A stretch of DNA of 64,000 nucleotides from Campylorhamphus procurvoides (lineage: Eukaryota > Chordata > Aves > Passeriformes > Dendrocolaptidae), in the NCBI GenBank assembly GCA_013396655.1, contig WBMV01007712.1:434001-498000 (forward strand), in the 5' to 3' direction. Shown here in pieces: positions 25,096 to 38,860 of this stretch (within the stretch, counting starts at the first letter, position 1; each line of letters opens with the position of its first letter). Below the pieces are notes generated by a model. It did no database searches and had not been told where the DNA came from. It worked only from the letters and a program-made list of their open reading frames with translations. The position numbers and the translations under genes are program-made.

Positions 25096-28000
25096 GGAGA
25101 GTCAATCAAATGTCTGAAAGAGATTATGAAAGTAGATAGTTTCCTGCTTTTCTTATTTTCTTATTTACATTTAAAAAAAAAATTGAGCAAATCATCATCT
25201 TGATCTAAGTATAAAAAAGGCAAAGCTTACAATCTAAGCAGTGATAAAAAGAAACAATATTTTCCAAACAATTCTACTCTTCCAATCAGTCTGATACTTT
25301 TTTAATTAGGATGCAGAGGCATAAAAGCTGTAATTCAGATGGGCATGACATGTGGGTGCCCTTGGTGTCTCATGCTCACCTTTCCTGTTTCTTGTAATAT
25401 TAATCTCAGAGAAGACTTTGACACCATATCATTTTTTTTCTTTAACTTTCTGTAATAAATTTGATGTTCACAGATGATGCCAGATTGACAGATTATGAGA
25501 ATAAAATTATTCATGAGGCAGGTAGTTATAGTTTTGGCAGGGATCAATCTTGTAATTGCCATACTCTTGACTTTGAGGACTTCTGTTGTGGGATTTCTGA
25601 CTGAATGGCACAACTGGAAAGGTTCCTCATTCTTGCACATAAATGAAAAAAAAAATTAAATCAGAGATTTGAAAATGCATTGAAGACAAAATACCAGTCT
25701 GTCATCTACAAGCAGAGCCACTGCTGAAGCGGGAGGCCAGTTACAGCTGCATTGAACTAATGCCCTTGGCCTGGAAAGGAGCATCCCAAGAGCTCTTTTA
25801 CCTCAAAATGGGTTTAAATACACCTACAGAAAGGTGAAACTGTGGCTTGAACACTGGAGACACCAGGGAGTCCTGGGAGTGCTAAAGCCTCCCTGTGGCT
25901 GCACTTATCTTTTTACTCCACTGACAACAAGGTGAAGGAGTGCTCCAAGACAACCTGACCTCTCTCTTCATCATTGTCATGGCAGTTTTAACAAAATTAT
26001 TCTCTTCCTGGCTGGTTAAGCTGTTTTAAGGAGCCGATAAAACACAGCAGGCTCTCACAGTAGCTGCACCACAGCAGAAAAAGCTGTCTCTGGGTTGACC
26101 CATCCCTATGTCAAAGCCAGACACTTTGATGTAGAAGGAGATTGAAAGAAGAGTTCATGTTCCTCTTCTGCTTCCATTGCCATCGTTTTCACTTAAGCTG
26201 TTAATAAGAATTTATGATGTTGTTAACTAAAAGGACTTATGGAAGTGCTGCTTCTCAGAGAGAGTGTTTCTGCTGTGTCTGTCTGTGCTGGGGTTTCTTT
26301 CATTAGTATTATTTTAAGCTGTTGGGACTTTTCTGATCTGGCTTATGCAGGCATAAAGTGAAATGAACTTGTTAGTAAATTAATGTACCTTGTGCCTTTC
26401 TTTTGTTTATGAAATAGTCTGGAGAGTGTAGAAAGAAATGTTAAAATACAAAACCTGAGTCAGTTACCATCACACAGCCTGAGCTTGGCCTTTCTCAGCA
26501 CATAATTTTGCAGAAGTGTTTATTCAGTGGCAGATACAGGAGCATATCTTTGCATTACCCACTTATAATATGCAGCTTGCCACAGCCACCTGCTCAAATC
26601 CCCCCTCCTTTTCAGTGGAGCCAGTCTGAGGCTAAAATATTGATAAGCAATCTCTGCTGCTCAATTAAGACTAAAAGAGTAAAGAGGGGAATGAATGTGA
26701 GCTTTTAATTACCCAGACATTTGTGCTATGTGTAGTGCTGTTAATGTGGTGATAAGGAACACACAAAATCTGATGTGTAATAGTTGTTCTCAGATAATAT
26801 GAAAAACAAAAATGTTAGGCAGACTTGCATAGAGATGATGAAAAGAGACTCCCAAACAACTCATCTGTATCCACAGACAGTCACTATTTGTTGTGGTTCA
26901 CTTGTGTAGTCGTAAATGAAATATCCTGTGTCATGTTAGTCACCTCTAAGCCTGCTGCTAAAGGTGTTATTTCCAAGGGTAAAGTGGAAGTTGTTTTGTT
27001 GATTTCTGTGGTCAAAAACCCACTTGTTAATAGCTCTTATCCAATGGATCCATGATCAGGAGCTACCTTCTTTGGCAAGAATAGAGAGGAGTTAAGGAAA
27101 AAACCCTTCTGTTTTCTATCTGCTCTTCATTATCATTTCCCTACTCTATCCAAAAAAAAGTTACAGCTTTGTGAGCTGTGGTGGCTTTTGAAAAAGGTAC
27201 TTTCCTGGAAAATGTTTTCTGCTCAGATGTCTAGACACAAACTGGAAGAGCAGATCCAGCCCCTTCACCTTGATCCAGGGTCATTCTGCCAGTCATGGAG
27301 CACTGAGGTTACATCCCTGATGCAGCAGAAGCTCAGCATGTCACAGCAGGGTTTGAAGCAGCTTGTTCAGGTGCAGCACACACTGAGCATGGCAGGGAGG
27401 GGCTGAGCAGTAGCTGGAGAAGCCTTTGTAGGGTTTATAGTGTAAACTCAAAGCAGCCACCTGGTCTGCTGAACTCCATGATGTGCTGCTGTCTGTGGGC
27501 AGAGCTGGGCTGTGCCTTCCTGGGAGCTCAGCAGTGTAAGGGGCAACAGAAAAGATCTTCTGAGGTTAAAATACAAGATAGGGCAATGACATAAGACTAA
27601 AATAAGGTTTGGATAAGGCCAGAGCACCTTTTAAATGGGAGGGGAGAGGGAACTGGTGGGTGGACTTTATCTCCAGACCTTTTTTCGGAAACTTATACTT
27701 AAAATATGCTCAACAACCCTTTTCCATTCCACTTCTCTGGCTCAGCAGAATGATTGAGAATTTTTGCTACCTTACATCCAGAAGTTGTCAGGTTCTGCAG
27801 ACATCAGAAACACACTTTAGAACAGGTGAGATCTGTGACAAGATGTATCACAAAAAGAGAGGGCTTTTCTGCAGTTATTTTCTTGTGTCTAGACAGTGGT
27901 GCTGAAGGAACACAGATGTACTCAAAGTAAATGAAGAGATGGTGTGTTGGAGATGTCACTGCTGAGAAAAGCATCCACCATCAGAGCCACAATAATAAGA

Positions 28001-28824
28001 AATGATTTGTAAAAGCCATTTTACTACCTGCTTCTGAAAACGTCAGGGCCTTGCTTCCTTGTGCTCTGGTTTTCAAGTTTCTGGTGGCTGCTCTTCAATC
28101 TTCCCCTGCCAGCCCAGACTCTGCTTTCTCTCCAATATTACAAGAATACATTAGATCCCTTCATCTACTGTTTGTGGGTTAAATCAGTGAAAACTGCATT
28201 TCCAGCATTTCTCTGAGTCCCTTTCAGCTCTTTCCTGTTTTGAGCAAGCCCCTCTCCCAAGCCAGTGACTACACAGTGCTGTGACCTTGTTTTAGATGAT
28301 TTTACAATCTCTCTTTATCTCTGCCTCACTTTCTCTGTTCCTTCCGTGTTCATCCACTGAGGATCTCCCATGTATTGAGTAGTCTGACTTTCAGGAAAGT
28401 TAATTAAACTCCTAGCCTTAATGCTACTTTAATATTGGCTGTTTTAATTTGATTTTTATGTATGCAGTTTTCTCCATCAAAGTGCCAACATTTGCTGTAA
28501 TTTAAACACAGTAGTGTCTCACGCTTAGATTACCAAATGATTGCAACATCTTAGATGCTACAATTTCACATAATGACAAGAAATGTTTTGGTCCTTGACT
28601 CATGTAAACAGTATTTCATAACTGTGAAGGCAGAGAATTGCATCTTTTCACCAAAAATGAAGATAAATAGCAAATCTAGGAACAAACAAAATATCCTTTT
28701 TGTCCAGTCATAGGTTGTTCTTTTATTTGGAGATCTCAAAACATTGCTCTGAGATTGATGCTGTAAAATGAGTGCTAATCTGAGATCCTTGTGCATTGTA
28801 TAATGTTATGGAGATAGAAATCTG
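25096..28824. other. Gene-free stretch with two GC-richer patches
   Basis: No supported gene. Slightly GC-richer patches at about 25690-26110 and 27195-27545 contain CAGCAG/AGCTG-rich sequence and a 72-codon frame (27188-27406). Neither shows a recognisable domain or a convincing pair of splice sites. I saw no diagnostic transposon ends. Confidence 0.45.
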
Positions 28825-28835
28825 TTTTTTTTTTT
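28825..28835. repeat. T11 homopolymer
   Basis: Eleven consecutive T residues within otherwise AT-rich unique DNA. It is a simple repeat. Confidence 0.85.
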
Positions 28836-31800
28836 ATATCACTTTTGCAGTGAAACACCTAATTAGAAACTGTAAAATCTGTCTCTAGTGTTGTTTTCTG
28901 CCTGGCTGTAGGGTTAGTCTTTATTTAAATGCTGTTTCAGCATAATCCTGGCTAATAAGGTGTTTTACATCAGTTTAGGAAAGTGAAACATTGGAATTTT
29001 ATGACTGAAAATATATATTGATATTTTTTATTTTTCATAATCAGGTAATAAATATAAGGTATGCTGGTCTGTATAATTATGGTAAGCTTTCTTGCCTACT
29101 GCAAAGAAGTAGAAGGAAGCAGATTCTAGCTATACTCATAAAAATATGTAGTCTTTCAGGAGGTTGCCTGCTGTTGTTTTAGGTCAAGAACATGTTTGGG
29201 ACATGTGACAAAAAAACCCAACAAAGCTGAGTATCCCCAAGTCACAGGTCAGTAAACTTTTCTGGTAAATTTGAGGTGAACATGGTTTTTCAGCCATTTT
29301 GATGGCAAACTGCCTCTACTTACCTTTTCAGAGTCACTGCAGTGGAGAGCAGGTGTGATATGTTTGAATTGAATATGCTGAGTACATAAATTTTGCCACT
29401 GTTTAATGAACACAGTTTCAGATACTTTTTCAAGAAATAGGGAAGACAATAAATGCTTTTTCTTCTTGGTATCGTTTCTTGAAATGTGATAAAAAGAAAG
29501 GACAAAGTTGAGTAGGGCCATGCCAAATCCCCACTGCTTATTCCATGGGAAGAGAGGAAGAAAAGGAAGTGACAAAATAGTGATGTGAACCATGAAATAT
29601 TTCAGTTTGCTGTTTATAAGAGCACACAGAGAGAGCACGCAGCAGTGGTCATGGAGTTTTGGGAGATTTCCTTCCCCTAAACGACTTCTGGCAAATCATT
29701 TTCACTCTGCACTGCTTCTGCTTTGCCATCTGTAAGTCAGGCAGGGTAATGAAAAAAGCACATTGAAAGCTACTGGTGGAAGTGAGGTGGCAGTGTTATT
29801 TATCACATCAGCTGTGCGTTCTATACAACATTGTTGGTGATTACAGATGTAAATTGTTGAGGAAGCTGCAAAAGGAATTTGCTCCTCCCTCACAGATCCT
29901 CTGTCCCAGCTTTCTGTTCACCATCCCTACCACTGGGTAACAAATCTCCCCATCACCCTTTATGTAAAGTGTCTGCCACTATGGTACAGCATTGCAATTA
30001 GGCTTTTCTTAAGATTTTCTGGTTTATATGTTTATCTTTTGTTTTGAATTACTGTCATAACTTCTTATACAATAATAATTGTTATCACAATTATGTAACT
30101 CTACAAATAGCTGTCTATAAGTGTCCTTAAGTTCACTTTTACATGTGCTCAGAAGATGAAAGAATGTGGGTGAAAAATACCCTCACTCATGTTGCCCTGA
30201 GGGGGTAAAGCAGTCCCTTTTAACAACTTTGACTTAAAAAAATTCTACTTACAAGTTTTCTGCTTATGTTTTACTTAGTAGGATTCAGAGTTCTATTTAT
30301 AATTGAGAAAAACACATTACAAGTTGTCTTTCTTCCTTCTGTCTGTTTACAAGGTGACCCTGTGTTTGGCTTTTAACTTAATCTGTTAAAGTGTAAAAGT
30401 CTTAGATCTTGCAGACTATCAAATTGCTTTACTGAAACTTCCATATGGGACCAGCTGCTCTCCTGATAATCACAATGTTTCTAAGAAGTCTGGCAGTAAC
30501 TGAATTAATTCTTTATTCTCTGCTGGTAACAAAGATGGATTCAAAAACGTTGCTTTTAAAGACCCATTGTGAGATCTTTCCCACTGTTTTTTCCAGGCAA
30601 AAAGAATTAATAATTATGAAAATAATGCCCTTGAAGTAGCAGGGCATACAATGGCTGTACTAAGTGTGTGGTGGAGTTTCTTCCAGTGTATTTTGTTCAG
30701 AGGTAAAAACCAAACCCCAATTTTTCTTTGACAGAAAATCCCCCAAGAACACTTTTTTTCCCCCTGGAATTCTGGAAATGAAGGCATTTATGTTCCTAAA
30801 GGGTATGTGTGTATGGGGTTGCAAACATTCAGTTTTATTTTTGTCTGACTGACTGACATAAAAATAAATCCATCCTCTCTCACAGAACAAAGCATAGTCC
30901 ATTTATATTTCTTCAGCTGTTGTCTGATTGGCATTCCCTCAGGAGAAAAAAGGGAATTCAGGCCTGCACAGAACAATGTAAAGGGTCAATTTCCTTAGAA
31001 ACTCTGCCTGCTATGAAATTTTGGTAGTGTGTTTATTAAGCAGTGCTGTGCAGAATGTGCTGTCTGCATTATAAACCCTCTGATTAATGCGATGTGGAGT
31101 CCTGGCTCCAGGTTCTTAAAGGTAATGCTCCACTAAGCATTGTAACACAGAGAATTGACATGGCAGCAGGGCAATTGTTTGTTTCAGGATCATGTGAGTT
31201 TCCCAGAAATTCTATCCTCATCCCCATTCCACAATCTTAAATATAGAACTCAATATAATTCCATGAAATATTTAGTCATAGTCAAATTCACCATCTTCTG
31301 ATGAAAAGCTCTCTAAACTCAAACATTCGTGAAATATTCCAGATGCCACAGCATTTCCTGAGATTGTGCTATTATTACTTTTTTTTTTTATGCTTGTTGG
31401 TAGAGGCAAAAACACTTGGTGCAATACACGATTTGTTTGTAGACAATTACAATTAAAGAAACTAATGATCCCTGTGGTAATTTCTCACCCTCCAAGATTT
31501 TTTTTGTTGCTTTTGAAAAATCTTCCTGTAGATTGGATTCATTGTCCCTTCCTCTCTGGATGTTGTAATTCCCACGTCCCTTTCCCAATCTGGGACTCAG
31601 TTCCTGGCAGCCATGTCAGTCTCTCAACATTATCTATGTATCTAATGAATTTGATACATTATGCGTATATGGAGTCAGAATAGTGCATTTTCAAGTGTGT
31701 AGTCTGATTTTTATACGCATTCTTTCTTTATTTTTTTGCAACTTTCTTAGAAGTAACTGAAAAACATTCCTAAAACTTCATTTGGAAAATAGATGAGCAG

Positions 31801-33530
31801 ACCTTTAACTGCAGTGCTGAAATGTCAAACAGCAGTTGGAAGATCCTCAGTCCCAGCCTTTGGTTTAGCACAACATTTTTTGCACTTGTTCAGATGGATG
31901 AGATAACAGCTTGAGACCAGAGGAGCTTTGCTACAACCAATTTTGTTCTGTCTCCTGTTTACCTGGAAGGTGTTCAAAACCTCACACAGCACATTGTATC
32001 ATATACACAGAAATTAATTGTTTGGATTTGGATTTAAAGGATCTCACCATTCATTTCATTGCAAAGTTTTATTATTTTGCTGTGCTATAGGTTTAGGGCT
32101 TGGACTGCGCTAACACAGTTGAGTTCAAGCATAAGGTATTGCTCAAGTCCATCCATACCTGTTACCTGGAGTATAAACCTGCAAGTTTCACCCCAGTGGC
32201 AGCTGTGGAAGCTCTGCTGAAGTTTGCAGTGTGGGTATAACTCCACTGCCTTACTGGCTTATAGCTTCCCAAATGAACTGAGCCCCACAATTCTGTGTGC
32301 CAGGTGAAATTTGTAGCTAGGACTGTTTGCATTATTCAATCATATAAATTACAGATATGTTGCACAGTCACTATAGACACATGTAGTTGTGCACAAGTAA
32401 ACTGCTGGTAAGCAAGAGCTCCTGTTCAGAGTACTAGGGCCTTTGAACACACCACAAAGCTCAAAGGTCTGGAGGACATCAAGGAGGAAAAGTCTTCAAA
32501 ATTAACTGTTCACAATTGCTGCCTTTTGCACAATGAATGGGGTCTGTTGCTGGATGTTTTCAACATCTGTAAAACACTCAATCTGCAAATTTGCAGAAAC
32601 TTTGAGTAGAGTCTCTATAAAGAGTGGGTTTGGTGCTTTGATCATTTATGAATGTTAGAGAAGCAGTGGTGAACCTGCAAATGAGCTAGAGCCCCTAGAT
32701 AAATGTGCATGATGAGGAAGCAGAAGGAATTCATCCAAAAACGTCTTTAAGGACCCAAGAGCAAGGAAGGGGAAAGGAACTGTCTTTAAGCTATTCCTGC
32801 CTGTGTACAGACAGTTTCAAGTAGAGCTTGCTCTGTTGGTCTGATACCACTGGTCCTGAAGGGGAGAATTTTGTTATCCAGGCCTGAAGAACAAACCCCT
32901 TTGTCCAAACACGTGCCGTGATATGGCTGAACCCCTGCCCTGGTGACACAGTGTGCTGTGCTACCATACTCTCTGAAGCTGACCCTCAGCTGATCACCCC
33001 CAAGCTTTTCTGCTTCTGAGCCATTCCAGGAGCTTAGACTGGCTTTGTTGGCTTTGAACTTGGGAATGTATGATCAGCTGTCTCACTTCCTTCTTCCTGA
33101 CTTCTGTCCCTTCTGCTTTCTACTCTGTTGCTCTGAAGCCCTTAAGTAGAAAAAGACAGAGGTCTGCTTCAAGGGTTTTGTGTCACAGGGCGCAAAGGAA
33201 TGTGTGACTTGAGACAGGAGCCATCTCTGTGCCACTGAGAAAGTGAGCACATGCACACAGCTGAAATGGAGGCTCTGTGTTTTATTAGATCATAATGTTA
33301 TATTGTTATATTATAGAGAGGGCGAAGCAGCTTATGTGGTATAGACTAATTTAACGAAACATCATGGCCAGCTCTTACTATGAATTAAGATAAATGTTTT
33401 AATGTAACCAAATACAAAGTTGAATATTTTTCCTTCTCTTTCCAAACCTTGTTCCTTAGCTCAGTTATTTAATACTTTAAAATGCTGCTTTTTAAAAAAA
33501 AATAGAAAAGAAAATTGATGTCTTCATTTC
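28836..33530. other. Gene-free stretch
   Basis: No gene, RNA gene or recognisable mobile element. The longest frame is a 129-codon minus-strand one (29249-29638), which has no signal or domain. A short GTTATATT duplication lies at about 33297-33312. Otherwise this is ordinary AT-rich sequence. Confidence 0.5.
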
Positions 33531-33850
33531 TTGGGTCTGTAGTTTCAGGAAACACTGAGCTATTATAATGATTCTGTTTATTCAGCTTCTACTTTGACCA
33601 CAAACCAAAGCAGTCCTTCTGTGTCTGCTGAGCTCAGAAATGTACTCAGTGTTCCTCCTATGCTTTGAAGGCAACAAGCATGAAATAGCTTCATTACAGA
33701 TATTTTCTCTCACTCCTCTTGCAGGCAGTATTTGTGAAGCCCCATTAGATATTTATTGTTTCTTCATCTAAATCAACTTTGAATTCACCCAATTACAGAG
33801 ATTCTACAGCTCCTGCTGCTGTTTCAGCATTAAATCATGCTTTCTTAGGG
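33531..33850. other. Candidate conserved non-coding block
   Basis: Non-repetitive sequence with ATTATAATGATT, GACCACAAACCAAAG (RUNX-like CCACAAACC), CCCATTAGATATTTATTG and CAGCATTAAATCATGC words. No transposon signature is present. This is a weak, composition-based suggestion of a regulatory element. Confidence 0.2.
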
Positions 33851-35039
33851 ATAAAATAAGGCCAGAACAATTTCAATGAAATGCCCTTTTCCTGTGAGAA
33901 CTTGTCTCTTTATCAACAGACATACAGACCTGAGCAACGTAGTGCCACTGCAGTGTAGGTCCTGCCCATAGGTAAATTCTTTTTGGAAACGTGGTGAATT
34001 TCATCCTTTCCTTCATCCTAATATATATCCCTTTGGTGCAGTCTCTTGAGGATGCCACTGCCTCATTTAGGGTTCTCAGTAACATCCACATACCAGGGAG
34101 TAGGATTCAATCAACCTGACTTTGGATATCATCTGGACTCTGGACAATGGGAAAATAAACAGGCAATGAGAAAAATAAGCACTTATTTCTTTACAGAGAA
34201 AGGGAAATGACAGCACTGAAGAACCTATTTCTCTCCCATTATATGCAAGGAAGATGCTTAAATGTTGCTATCTTTGCTATCTGGATTAAGTGGTTGCACC
34301 TTGGTGCTTTTGTCAGCTGTTATGCAACTTCATTAATAGCTCCCTGATTTGTAATTAGATAATGGCAGGATATAATCTGTAAGTTTCCCCACTGTTATCA
34401 CTTTTATTTCTTCTTTTTGAGTTATCAAGTTTTCCATTGGAAGTGTGCAGCATTTTCACGCAGAAATTCCCCATGCACCATGGAAGGAAGCAAGGTATAA
34501 AATGCTTTGGATATTCCATTCTAAGGAAAAAGCTGTTGTGCTTTCATTCTTTCCATCAACAAATGGCCTGTTTTCTTGAACTTATGTATTTTCTGAGTCA
34601 TCTGTGGCCTTAAAAGACAGTCAGCAAAACCAACCACTGCAGAAATTAATAAGAAGCTGCAAGTACACTTGAGATTGCACGGCTTTTAATGTAAGTTCCC
34701 TGTTTCATAGTCAGATCAGGATAGTTTAGTACAAAAATGTTCTGAAGATGAAAGGCCAAAGGCAAGTGCCAGGGAACTCCAGCCCCATCATAAGAGCTCT
34801 GCATGTTTTTTCTAAATCTCTGCAGTTTTTCAGTAGCCCTAAAGAGCTTATTACACACATAAGAACAGGTTTATTTAGACCCTGGATCCAGTTGCAGAGA
34901 AGGTTGGCAGGGCCTGGAGCTTTAAATGAACAGGACTGAAATCCATTCTTTTCAAGTTGTCATTTAACACTTGCAACCAGCCCCTTTGGGGACTTCAGCC
35001 TTACACAGTAACTCAGCCACCACTGAGGCTACTTCAATG
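33851..35039. other. Gene-free stretch
   Basis: No supported gene. The segment at about 34280-34420 (TTAAGTGGTTGCACC, CTTCATTAATAGC, GTAATTAGATAATGG) has the same AT-rich, homeodomain-word look as the other candidate blocks but is short. No named repeat was found. Confidence 0.4.
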
Positions 35040-35290
35040 TGAGCTTTCATGCAGGGGATGAGTCAGCTGGTAAGATTATGTTACTCTGAAATTAGTTTGG
35101 TACTTAGCATTTAATATTCTTCTCTTTTGCTCTGCAATTAGCTTTTGCTAATGTAATTTAATCTATTTGTAACATTTCTTGAAAATCATAGTAGACATGA
35201 TTTGAAATGAAGTTAAATCTCTTGAACTTTTCCTTATGTTAATTTGAAATGCCAATAGGGCACCAACTGCTGTGAAAATTAATGAATGAG
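35040..35290. other. Candidate conserved non-coding block
   Basis: A unique AT-rich block with an AP-1-like GATGAGTCAGC at about 35057, then CTGCAATTAGC, TTTTGCTAATGTAATTTAATC and TTATGTTAATTTGAAATGCC. The words resemble clustered transcription-factor sites. No conservation data were available, so the call is tentative. Confidence 0.25.
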
Positions 35291-36275
35291 CTACACCAGA
35301 CTGTCTTTCATTTCCCTGTTACGGCTTCACACTCAGAGAGCATATGTGCCAACCAAACTATTCTCCAACACCATGGGCGATGCTGGAGAGAGAAGGATTT
35401 TGTTGCTAGTGGGGCTGAATGGTCAGATTTATGGGTCCCAATTTATTTGTAGGTGTGCTACAGAGCACAGATCACAGGAGAGGCAACTCCCCTCAGAAAG
35501 ATGTTTTTTCTTTTAAAGAAATGTTTTTAGAATTGTGGGAAAGATTAGTAAACTAAAAATACAAACCACTGTGGTAGCATTTTTCTCAAAGTCTTTTGCT
35601 CTTCATTTAAGAATTCTCAAACATGACAGCTTTCTTAGAAGTGAGGACCCATTGACTGTGTTACTTCTTAGATATTAAGCTGCAAAAACTGTGTAATGCT
35701 ACTGCAGGTCTAGAGCTGCATTACCTTATACTGTGCCCAGGAATTTGGTTCAGAACTGCAGATTGCACTTTTTCCTTGTCCTTGAAGAGCTGGGGAAGTG
35801 GTTGGTCATAACAGTAAAAGCAGAACTCCTGTGCAGCAGAATGAATTAGATGAAAGTTCTTGATTTCTTAGAAATGCTTGTGAGCCAAAAGAAAAAAAAC
35901 ACATGCACATAATTTCTTGGGTAAAGTCTGTCATCATATCCATTGAAGCCCAGTTGCTGAATCTCTACTGTTTTATCATGATGGTCAGAAATGCTGTATT
36001 GAGGGCTTGAACAACAGTTCTGCCATTGTTCTCTGCTGAAATTCCCTTTGCAATTCTGTGTTTGGTTTCTTTCCTTCAGACACCACAGAGCTTACTTGAT
36101 TGTGTTCTCACTGATGAAGTTTTATTACCTTTCTATTTAATCACGTGTGTATGTTCCAGTATAGTCTTGACACCACATACACACTGGGTCGTTGACTCAG
36201 GTGGGAAATTCACTTCTTAACTGGAAGTATTAAATATTCTTTCTTTGTTTCACTGTTTTCAGTCTTTAATAACAA
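35291..36275. other. Gene-free stretch
   Basis: Nothing supported. The 76-codon frame at 35286-35516 has no recognisable family, and there are no repeat signatures. Confidence 0.5.
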
Positions 36276-36307
36276 ATGAAAATAAAATCAGATGAAAATA
36301 AAATCAG
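36276..36307. repeat. 16-base tandem duplication
   Basis: Two exact adjacent copies of ATGAAAATAAAATCAG (36276-36291 and 36292-36307), followed by the related ATAAAATT. This is probably slippage in A-rich DNA. Confidence 0.9.
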
Positions 36308-37020
36308 ATAAAATTCTGACACAACACTCACTCCTAGATAAATGATCAAATAAGAAATTTTAGTTACACCCAGATTAAATAAATGGCAATAAAAAGCAAT
36401 AATTTTTTTTTATGCTCTGCATTGCAGTCATATAATGAAAAGACTAATTGGATTTGGACTTGGAAAAATGCCACTGCTGTGCTCCAAAAACTGAAAACAT
36501 TGAGTAATCTGTGAATTAAAATAAAAGTTTGGGGTAGATGTGTTCTGGCTATTGTAATGCAAAGGGTTCACCATTTCTTGTCTGACTAGGGCTTGATATT
36601 TAAAGGGCATAATGGCAATGTTTTGTGGATACGTAGGAGCTGTGAACTCTGTTTGATGGAGGCAAAATGAAAGAATGTTTAAAGGCATATTTTAGAAACG
36701 GGACATGAAGAGACTTGTCAGAGTGGGAATTGGTGATGGAATCAGTGACAGAGGGAGTTGTTCTGTCTTGGTCAAGCCAAGGCAGACACTTTTCCTTTGT
36801 GTCACACAGAGTAGCTGTCTCTGAGCGTGTCTGTGCTGCATCCAAGGACAGAACAAGGTTGTTCTTATGTCATTTTTCATTGCTTTTCTAGGTAAGTGGC
36901 ATCCTTTCTCTCTGCTTCTTGTCAGACACCAAACTGATCTCAGACATAATTTATGGCTGTGATTTATACATCAACACCCCTGTCAAGCTGAATGCTTAAA
37001 AAAAAAGTTTTAAAAGTCTG
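36308..37020. other. Gene-free stretch
   Basis: No gene or named repeat is visible. Overlapping minus-strand frames (36428-36880) are chance openings without domains. Confidence 0.5.
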
Positions 37021-37380
37021 GAGAGAGACGTATAAACAGCACACGTTAACGGAGCGGTTTCAGGACTGTTCGTTCACTGAGGTTTCAAACTGGCATCTGA
37101 CTTTGTGCCTCCTGGAAGCTCCAGCTGTGCAGGTGGTTGCCCAGAGCAGCCTCGGTGGGCAGGGGGGCAGCGGTGAGGGTTGCCCAGCTACGGGGAAATG
37201 TGCAGGGCTTTGTGTATTGAAACTGCACTGAGTTGCTTTGATTGCTTAAAACTGGTACTCCGTAGGACCCTTGGATTGTCAATTCCCGCATCATTTGTAC
37301 TTAACATTCCTGGGTAAGTTAGCGGATAATTAAATATCTTAAAAAGAAATTGTTGTGAATTCAATTTTATGAGCTTCGCA
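37021..37380. promoter_or_regulatory. CpG cluster
   Basis: I count 12 CpG dinucleotides between 37029 and 37378, in a window where most 300-base stretches hold only a few. The central part (about 37085-37215) is also GC-rich, with CCTCGGTGGGCAGGGG and CAGCGGTGAGGGTTGCCC. It does not reach the length or density of a classical CpG island. It could be an orphan unmethylated enhancer or promoter, a decayed GC-rich insertion, or an unrecognised exon. The frame at 36992-37231 shows no family match. Confidence 0.35.
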
Positions 37381-38559
37381 ATGGAAGTTGTTAGGTCAAA
37401 AGTGAGAAATGGTTTAAGAACAGGTTAGACTATTCCACTGTTTTGGGGTTTCTGTGAAGCATCCTGGTCTATTTTTATCATCTGGCTCAGGAAAGTCCTT
37501 GATCTTGGGTCACCAGGCCCTACGTGTGAATACTGTGGTCAGGTTCACTATACCTACGTTCTGTTTCTTATGCTTTTTTTTCCTCAGTGTTTGCAATCTG
37601 TCACTGATTCTCTCCTTAATGTTGTGGCTTTCAACATCAGTTGTTTTGGACTGCTACAATTCTTTTCAAAATATGTTTACCTCTAAAAAAATCCAACTTT
37701 TTTTTGCATTTTTTTAAGATAAAAATTCAAATATTGTATGTGAAAATATCAGAATGAAATATTTCAACATTTCTGATCTTGTTTCTGAAGACTTTTTTTC
37801 ACCGAATGCCTTGGACGGCTTCTCTCTGAAATTTCTGAATACTATGGTTGATCCAAAACTGAACTTAAAAGCAATAGATCAAAATATATAATGTAATAGT
37901 ATTTACTGTTCAGTACTGCTTAAGCAGAATCTAAACTGATAAATATTCCTTGTACACAAATGGTATTTCAGTATAGTCTGCATTGAACTCTCTTTTGTAG
38001 TGCCCTGTATGAAAAGATAGAAAAGCTACTGAGATGACAGGTGTCATCCCTTCAGTTGGTCAAGAGGTGGGAGTTGTTGAGACAGGGCTGGACACGGATG
38101 ACATTTTGATTAGTATTGCAGCATCTTGTAGGTAGGGACCTGTCAACACTTTTTTTATTAACTTTGGTGTTCAGGCAGACACCAGGTTGAAAATTCATGA
38201 TTAACCAGTCCTTGTTATTTAAGTTCTCTAAGCTCACAAAAATAGTTTAAGCAAGTTTTTTCCAAATTTGGATCTGCTACAGACACAGAAACAACAAGAG
38301 GAAATAAAACTTTTCTGGCTCCTACACACACTGCTTTGTGCTCTTACTCAATTTATCAATTTGTTATTTTATGTAGTGTTATTTTCCATCTGTTATGTTT
38401 AACACATGCTATTTTGCATGAGAAGAGGAGCTGTGGTGTTGCTTTTAATTCTGAGATTATCAGGGTGCTCAGAAATGCTGTTAACTATTTTTCATATCGA
38501 TTGATTTGTTAGGTCACATTCTCTGCTTTGTGTCTGTGCAAGACTCAAATGAACCTAAG
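37381..38559. other. Gene-free stretch
   Basis: AT-rich unique DNA with T-rich patches near 37575 and 37700. No gene, RNA or repeat family is supported. Confidence 0.5.
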
Positions 38560-38860
38560 AGCAGAATAAACATCTCTTCATCTTAAATTACGAATCCATA
38601 AGACTGAAGCAAGGAACGATTTTGGTCTTGCATAATATGAATAATGCATGTAGCACCATTATACACATCCTGCATATTGTGGAACCCGAATGTTAATAAA
38701 CATTCATAACCCTCGCCATAACCGTTCTGAATGCGTTATTGCCAGAAGAAATTGTGATCCCAAGGCCATTCAGAGATGTCAGTCTTATTACTATCACCAA
38801 TTATTAAAACTTAAACTTGCAGCTGTGTTATCCCCTGTCTCCATTTGACATGGGTAATTA
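38560..38860. other. Candidate conserved non-coding block that keeps CpGs
   Basis: An AT-rich block that nevertheless keeps at least six CpGs between about 38591 and 38737 (ATTACGAATCC, GAACGATT, CCCGAATG, CCCTCGCC, AACCGTTC, ATGCGTTATTG). CpGs decay fast in methylated vertebrate DNA, so retention outside a GC-rich setting hints at selection or hypomethylation. Nearby words include ATAATGCATG, GTTAATAAACATTCATAA (FOX-like) and ACCAATTATTAAAAC. Confidence 0.4.
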
